From the NCBI GenBank assembly GCA_002316235.1, contig DCDD01000208.1, positions 1-10,574 on the forward strand: DNA of 10,574 bases, in the 5' to 3' direction. The translations under genes and the position numbers were made by a program. The notes beneath the pieces were generated by a model. The model was not told where the DNA came from. It saw only the letters and a program-made list of their open reading frames with translations, and made no database searches. This DNA is from Bacteroidales bacterium UBA1064 (GTDB lineage Bacteria; Bacteroidota; Bacteroidia; Bacteroidales; Tenuifilaceae). Position 1 is the stretch's first letter, and each line of letters opens with the position of its first letter. Shown here piece by piece: positions 7,003-10,574 of this stretch.

Positions 7003-7336
7003 TTTTAGTAAACACATTCTCATAGATTTTGTATTTATGCCTGATAATGTTCTATGAGTGGCTGTTGTCTAGTCAGCTTTTATGATTTGTTATGCTCTGA
7101 TGAGTGGTGCGATAAGGCGCTGAAATTGAACACCTTGTTGCCCGATGATCAAAGATATTAGGCCTTAATGTGGAGAGCACATAGGCCCATAGCAAGACCA
7201 CAGTAGAAGTTATCAGTGCTAGTGCAACTCCTGCATTAAGCCGGTTGTAATTGGTATGCCCTGAAACTGTCAAGAAATCCATTTCGAGCCAGATTCAGGC
7301 GCTGCTTAACCTCAAAATTGAAGTAGAAAGGACTTG
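7003..7336. other. Gene-poor region between the lipoprotein promoter and mgsA
   Basis: No recognisable gene, RNA or repeat is seen in these 334 bases. An open frame of 69 codons on the minus strand (7282-7073) contains one hydrophobic stretch (AGVALALITSTVVLLWAYVL). However, it lacks a -7 element, its second half reads like non-coding composition (Arg, Thr, Ser, His rich), and it matches no family I know. It could be a tiny membrane protein or a gene remnant, but chance is more likely. No terminator hairpin with a T-run was found after mgsA. Confidence 0.4.
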
Positions 7337-7801
7337 TTAAAATACCTTTCGATTCATGTAGTGGCTGTAGTCAAACAGAATAGGGTTGTAATCCTCATCA
7401 ATCAAGGGGGAGCTGATAAGAAAATCTGCTGTTGAGCGGTTGGTTGCTGTGGGAATATTGTAAACGGTTGCAATCCGGAGCAGGGCTTTAACATCCACAT
7501 CGTGGGGCTGGGCTTCCATGGGGTCCCAGAAGAATATCAGAATGTCAATTTTGCCCTCGGCTATTAGAGCACCCAGCTGCTGATCCCCACCCAGCGGGCC
7601 TGATTTAAGGCGGGTTAGCTGGATGTGGTCTGCTACGTCACTCTTCTTTTTCTGTAACGATTCCTCAATAAGACGACCGGTTGTTCCCGTGCAGATGAGC
7701 TTGTGCTTAAGTAGTTCCTGCCAGTTCCATTCGACCCATTCAACCAGGTCGCGCTTACGGTGATCATGCGCAACCAGGGCAATTGTTTTTACTTTCTTCA
7801 C
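7337..7801 (-). CDS. mgsA: Methylglyoxal synthase
   Basis: Cytoplasmic enzyme that converts dihydroxyacetone phosphate to methylglyoxal and phosphate, the entry to the methylglyoxal bypass of lower glycolysis, used when phosphate is short or sugar phosphates build up. From GTG 7801 the protein has 154 residues, close to the 152 of the E. coli enzyme. Motifs are all present: IALVAHDH (7-14, with the active-site His12), TGTTGRLI (38-45, phosphate binding), GPLGGDQQLGA (68-78, catalytic Asp73), and FFWDPMEAQPHDVDVKALLR (91-110, with His100 and Asp103). An in-frame ATG at 7846 would add 15 residues. I prefer GTG because a -7 promoter box lies inside that extension, the extra residues have no counterpart in the E. 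coli protein, and homology begins right after the GTG. It is a stand-alone gene divergent from the MFS transporter. No glyoxalase or other detoxification gene is visible nearby. Very confident. Confidence 0.95.
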   Translation of the reverse strand: MKKVKTIALVAHDHRKRDLVEWVEWNWQELLKHKLICTGTTGRLIEESLQKKKSDVADHIQLTRLKSGPLGGDQQLGALIAEGKIDILIFFWDPMEAQPHDVDVKALLRIATVYNIPTATNRSTADFLISSPLIDEDYNPILFDYSHYMNRKVF

Positions 7802-7827
7802 AGAAATACGTTTTTTTTCACTTGCTG

Positions 7828-7835
7828 CAAATGTA
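7828..7835 (-). promoter_or_regulatory. -7 promoter element of mgsA; decides the start codon
   Basis: On the minus strand TACATTTG (7835-7828) is a perfect TAnnTTTG. Transcription would begin near 7822, downstream of the in-frame ATG at 7846 but about 20 bases before the GTG at 7801, in an A-rich leader. This argues that GTG is the true start. No clear -33 TTG was found 19-21 bases upstream. Confidence 0.5.
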
Positions 7836-8006
7836 GCTATTATCACATTACGGATGGTTGCGCTACAGCTAAATCAGAATTAACAAAAGATTAGGGGAGT
7901 AACATTTTTTAACTTTAATGACTAACATGCCTTACCCATTAAGTTTCCTACCCTTGGGAGGTCAATCAAGCGTGATGGGCAATACACGACGTCAGCATAT
8001 ATTTTG

Positions 8007-8014
8007 TATTTTTG
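8007..8014 (+). promoter_or_regulatory. -7 promoter element of the MFS transporter gene
   Basis: TATTTTTG is a perfect match to TAnnTTTG. It lies 31 bases before the ATG at 8046, giving a leader of about 25 bases that is AC-rich and lacks a Shine-Dalgarno site. No TTG was seen at the expected -33 distance. Confidence 0.5.
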
Positions 8015-8045
8015 CATAACCAAATACCTACCCATCTAAATAATA

Positions 8046-9302
8046 ATGACTTTTCATCTTAATCCTGCATCCTACCTAAGCAAAATCAAGTTTGCTTTTC
8101 GAGCGTTAAAAAGTCCCAACTTTAGGATTTTCTTTTACGGTCAGGCAGTTTCTCTCATGGGAACCTTCATCCAGGGCTTAGCGTTGGGATGGTTGGTTTA
8201 TAGGCTGACAAATTCTCCTTTTTTGCTGGGTGCTGTTAGTTTTGCCGGTCAAATACCGTCGCTGGTTCTCATGCCCTTTGCCGGCGTTTACGCTGATAGG
8301 TTGAACAGGCGCAAAGTACTTGTTATTACTCAGGGTATTTCCATGATTGTTGCATTAACCCTGGCTACACTCTACTTTACACATACCATACAGGTTTGGC
8401 AAATTTTTGTAACCTCCATTTTGAACGGAATCGCAATAGCTTTCGATGCTCCGTTCAGGCATTCGTTTATGCTTGAAATGGTAGGCGATAAGGATTTGCT
8501 TCAAAACGCCATAGCTTTAAACTCAACGTTGGTTAACTCGGCACGTTTCATAGGTCCTGCCATTGGGGGTGTTCTGGTTGCATGGATTGGAGAGGGTTTT
8601 TGCTTTCTGGTCAATGGAATCAGCTTTATGGCCGTAATTGCCTCCCTACTTCATATCCGGGTGGCCCAAGTTGAAAGAAAACCACATAATTCATCCATAT
8701 TCAAGGAGTTGAAGGAGGGATTGTCCTACTCCTATAATTTCCTGCCTATCAGGTATGTGCTCTCTCTCCTGGTTGTGGTAGGGTTTCTAGGATTTCCCTT
8801 CCAAACTTTTATGCCGGTATTTGCACGTGATATCCTGCACGGTAACTCGCAAATGCTTGGACTGCTTACCGGGGCGGTAGGTGCCGGTGCGCTCACCGGG
8901 GCCATCCTGCTGGCGTCGCTTAAGAGCATAAAGGTCATTCCAAATATTATCCTCTACAGCTCGCTAACATTTGGAACATCGCTGGCAGCTTTTTCATTGT
9001 CATCCTATGCTACGCTTTCGGTTGGCCTACTCTTCTTTACTGGTTTTGGGATGATTGTGCAGCTTGCTGCAACCAACACGCTCCTGCAGTATATTGTTGA
9101 CGACGATAAGCGGGGTCGTATCCTGTCGCTCTACAGTCTTTCGTTCAACGGATTTCCACCTTTGGGGAGCCTGTTGCTAGGCGCCATTAGCCCTTCGGTT
9201 GGAATTCAGCCAACCATGGCTGTTGCAGGGGGACTTTGTGCTATTTCCGCCTTGCTTTTCAGTAGAAGGGTACCGGTGGTAAAATCGGTGGTACCCGATT
9301 AG
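8046..9302 (+). CDS. MFS transporter, MFS_3/EntS-like (DHA3-type) exporter
   Basis: A 418-residue inner-membrane protein with about 12 hydrophobic segments and the normal length for the family. After a cytoplasmic N-terminus, ALKSPNFRIFFYGQAVSLMG (20-39) leads into the first helix. This is typical of the MFS_3 (PF05977) group, whose members export enterobactin (EntS), drugs or other small molecules by proton exchange. The loop between helices 2 and 3 has the MFS motif-A form GVYADRLNRRKVL (80-92). FIGPAIGGVLVAWIGEGFCF (168-187) corresponds to the helix-5 motif C region, with its Gly/Pro pattern typical of antiporters. GRILSLYSLSFNGFPPLGSL, near residues 359-378, is the matching C-terminal half feature. 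No substrate can be read from the sequence. It is divergent from mgsA and followed on the same strand by a secreted hydrolase 106 bases later. No siderophore or resistance genes are visible nearby. Family confident, substrate unknown. Confidence 0.92.
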   Translation: MTFHLNPASYLSKIKFAFRALKSPNFRIFFYGQAVSLMGTFIQGLALGWLVYRLTNSPFLLGAVSFAGQIPSLVLMPFAGVYADRLNRRKVLVITQGISMIVALTLATLYFTHTIQVWQIFVTSILNGIAIAFDAPFRHSFMLEMVGDKDLLQNAIALNSTLVNSARFIGPAIGGVLVAWIGEGFCFLVNGISFMAVIASLLHIRVAQVERKPHNSSIFKELKEGLSYSYNFLPIRYVLSLLVVVGFLGFPFQTFMPVFARDILHGNSQMLGLLTGAVGAGALTGAILLASLKSIKVIPNIILYSSLTFGTSLAAFSLSSYATLSVGLLFFTGFGMIVQLAATNTLLQYIVDDDKRGRILSLYSLSFNGFPPLGSLLLGAISPSVGIQPTMAVAGGLCAISALLFSRRVPVVKSVVPD

Positions 9303-9321
9303 AAAATTGCATTTCCTTATA

Positions 9322-9337
9322 GCCGGTTAAGACTGGC
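9322..9337 (+). terminator. Weak hairpin after the MFS gene, possible inefficient terminator
   Basis: GCCGGT (9322-9327) pairs with ACTGGC (9332-9337) in a 6-bp stem with one G-U pair and a TAAG loop, 20 bases after the MFS stop. The following GGTTAAGCTTTTGG has only a short T-run, so termination would be poor. Part of the transcription could run on into the hydrolase gene. Confidence 0.22.
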
Positions 9338-9408
9338 GGTTAAGCTTTTGGTGGTAGCATTCATCAAACTTTTGTTTTAACTTTATATCAAACAAAACCT
9401 ACAACCAG

Positions 9409-10491
9409 ATGAAAAAATTTATTGTTCTACCGCTGTTTTGCTTGTTTTTATCGGCATACTCGCAGCAGGCCGATGAAATCAACCGTAGGCTCGAAGCCCT
9501 TCAGGAGGAGAATGTCAACCTAAACCATAGGCTCGATGAGATGCAGAAGCAAATGGATGATGTTCTTTGGTTTAATAGGGTGGGTGATGTAGCCTTTGTT
9601 GACAAGGTTTACATTTATGGGCCTCCTCCTGCAAACGTTAAAAATCCTACTGCCATGGGGGCAACCAATCCGGTTAAGTTCTGGGCCTACGTTTTTATTC
9701 CTAAATATATCGACCCTTCTAAAAAGTATCCCTTGCTGGTATTCCCTCATGGAGGTGTTCATGCTGACTTTACTACCTACCATACCCACATAATCCGCGA
9801 GATGATGGCTCAGGGTTACATTGTAGTGGCAGCAGAGTACAGGGGAAGCACCGGGTATGGACGCAGTTTTTGGGAGAATATCGACTATGGCGGCCTGGAG
9901 AATGAGGACGTGTATGCCAGCCGTAACTATATGGTTGAAAACTACGATTTTGTTGATGAGAAAAGGGTTGGCATCATTGGCTGGAGCCATGGTGGCATGA
10001 TTACGCTGCACAACATTTTTGACCACCCCAACGATTATGCCTGCGCATTTGCCGGGGTTCCGGTTTCAGACCTCATCATGCGGTTTGGTTACTCCACCGA
10101 TGACTACCGAGAGTTATACTCCGCTCCCTACCACATCGACAAGAGCCCCCGCGAGGACATTGCCGAGTACAAGCGTCGCTCGCCTGTTTGGCAGGTTGAC
10201 CGATTCAAGAATACACCACTTTTGATACACACCAATACCAACGACGATGATGTTTATATGATTGAGGTGGAGCACCTCATTCAAGCGCTTAAAGCCGAAG
10301 GTAAGAAGTTTGAGTATGAAATTTTCAAGGATATGCCCGGTGGGCACTCTTTCGACAGGATTGACACCAAGGCTGCACGTGAAATTCGCGTTAAAATCTA
10401 CAAGTTTTTGGCACGCTACCTCACCCCTCCAAATCCCATCCGATCGGTTGATGACATTAATCGGGCTGCATACCTTCTTCACAATCCATAA
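9409..10491 (+). CDS. Secreted S9-like serine hydrolase (alpha/beta hydrolase) with N-terminal coiled coil
   Basis: A 360-residue exported enzyme, probably periplasmic. A signal peptide (about 1-18, FLSAYS then QQ) is followed by a coiled coil (22-53) and then an alpha/beta-hydrolase domain of the prolyl-oligopeptidase S9 type (about 85-340). Seen motifs are LLVFPHGGVHA (109-119, oxyanion-hole HGG), AAEYRGSTGYGRSF (141-154, the typical S9 YRGSxGYG), GWSHGGM (191-197, nucleophile Ser193), HTNTNDDDV (274-282, catalytic Asp likely Asp279) and GGHSF (311-315, His313). The triad is intact, so the enzyme should be active on peptide or ester bonds. Unlike dipeptidyl peptidase IV or prolyl oligopeptidase, it has no beta-propeller to gate the site. 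It therefore resembles a stand-alone S9 catalytic domain or a carbohydrate/acyl esterase. No type IX secretion C-terminal domain is seen. The gene may share a transcript with the MFS gene upstream. Fold and triad confident; substrate unknown. Confidence 0.9.
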   Translation: MKKFIVLPLFCLFLSAYSQQADEINRRLEALQEENVNLNHRLDEMQKQMDDVLWFNRVGDVAFVDKVYIYGPPPANVKNPTAMGATNPVKFWAYVFIPKYIDPSKKYPLLVFPHGGVHADFTTYHTHIIREMMAQGYIVVAAEYRGSTGYGRSFWENIDYGGLENEDVYASRNYMVENYDFVDEKRVGIIGWSHGGMITLHNIFDHPNDYACAFAGVPVSDLIMRFGYSTDDYRELYSAPYHIDKSPREDIAEYKRRSPVWQVDRFKNTPLLIHTNTNDDDVYMIEVEHLIQALKAEGKKFEYEIFKDMPGGHSFDRIDTKAAREIRVKIYKFLARYLTPPNPIRSVDDINRAAYLLHNP

Positions 10492-10538
10492 TGTATGTGG
10501 TTGGCTGACTGCTGGTAAAAGAATAAAATTTAGCAGAT

Positions 10539-10574
10539 GTCGAACTGCTCAATGTAACACCTGTCGAAGGGTGA
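10539..10574. repeat. Possible dispersed intergenic palindromic repeat, cut by window edge
   Basis: The last 36 bases after the hydrolase contain TGTCGAA twice, at 10539-10545 and 10562-10568, and end in CCTGTCGAAGGGTGA. The latter resembles one arm of the CACCCT...AGGGTGA type of dispersed repeat that I recall from many bacterial intergenic regions. The matching arm would be TCACCCT, and only a degenerate TGTAACACC is present at 10553-10561. The element probably continues past 10574. A 5-bp stem AGCAG/CTGCT (10532-10549) overlaps it. Confidence 0.4.

Noticed and set aside
9346..9374. Promoter for the hydrolase using TTTTG (9346-9350) and AACTTTTG (9367-9374)
   Set aside because: The spacing is 16 bases where 19-21 is expected, and the -7 box lacks its first T; too weak to annotate.
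9520..10026. 168-codon minus-strand open frame opposite the hydrolase gene
   Set aside because: It is antisense to a gene with an intact catalytic triad and family motifs, and its own protein has no recognisable domain or signal; a frame shadow.
9409..10491. Type IX secretion C-terminal sorting domain on the hydrolase
   Set aside because: The protein ends shortly after the hydrolase fold (FLARYLTPPNP and about 20 more residues), with no beta-sandwich tail or terminal KxxK-type pattern.
1..10574. CRISPR array, tRNA, rRNA, insertion sequence or phage-type defence genes
   Set aside because: No regularly spaced DNA repeats, cloverleaf, transposase, integrase or nuclease motifs were seen on either strand.

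Overview
The window looks like chromosomal DNA of a member of the Bacteroidota, probably an environmental Bacteroidales-type bacterium of moderate GC. Four things point there. Several genes have the phylum's TAnnTTTG -7 promoter element just upstream, and they have A-rich leaders instead of Shine-Dalgarno sites. Signal peptides end in A-x-A/S followed by Q. Outer-membrane families typical of the phylum are present (DUF5723-type barrel, OmpA protein with PD40 propeller). The truncated acyltransferase at the left edge resembles the Bacteroidota lysophospholipid/glycine-lipid group. No mobile element, CRISPR array, tRNA or rRNA was seen.

Layout. Bases 1-1105 hold two minus-strand membrane or lipid genes: the start of a PlsC-like acyltransferase (cut by the window edge) and a complete MarC-family membrane protein. 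A strong intrinsic terminator at 1250-1293 separates them from a minus-strand envelope cluster at 1310-6939. In transcription order that cluster is a large unrecognised lipoprotein, a DUF5723-like outer-membrane barrel protein, and a PD40/four-repeat/OmpA peptidoglycan-binding protein. A good promoter candidate lies 26-30 bases upstream of the lipoprotein, and a terminator closes the cluster. Bases 6940-7336 are mostly empty. Next come a minus-strand methylglyoxal synthase (mgsA) and, divergent from it, a plus-strand MFS exporter followed by a secreted S9-like serine hydrolase with an N-terminal coiled coil. The right edge runs into what looks like a dispersed intergenic repeat.

How the genes may work together. 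The lipoprotein, barrel and PD40-OmpA trio is the most interesting unit. Its composition recalls the PorP/SprF plus PorE-type modules linked to type IX secretion and surface attachment, but the barrel is a different family and the lipoprotein is not recognisable. A plausible reading is an outer-membrane complex: surface or periplasmic lipoprotein, membrane barrel, and peptidoglycan anchor. This is inference from architecture and gene order. The other genes look like ordinary housekeeping or accessory functions: lipid acylation, methylglyoxal shunt, drug or solute export, and periplasmic ester or peptide hydrolysis.
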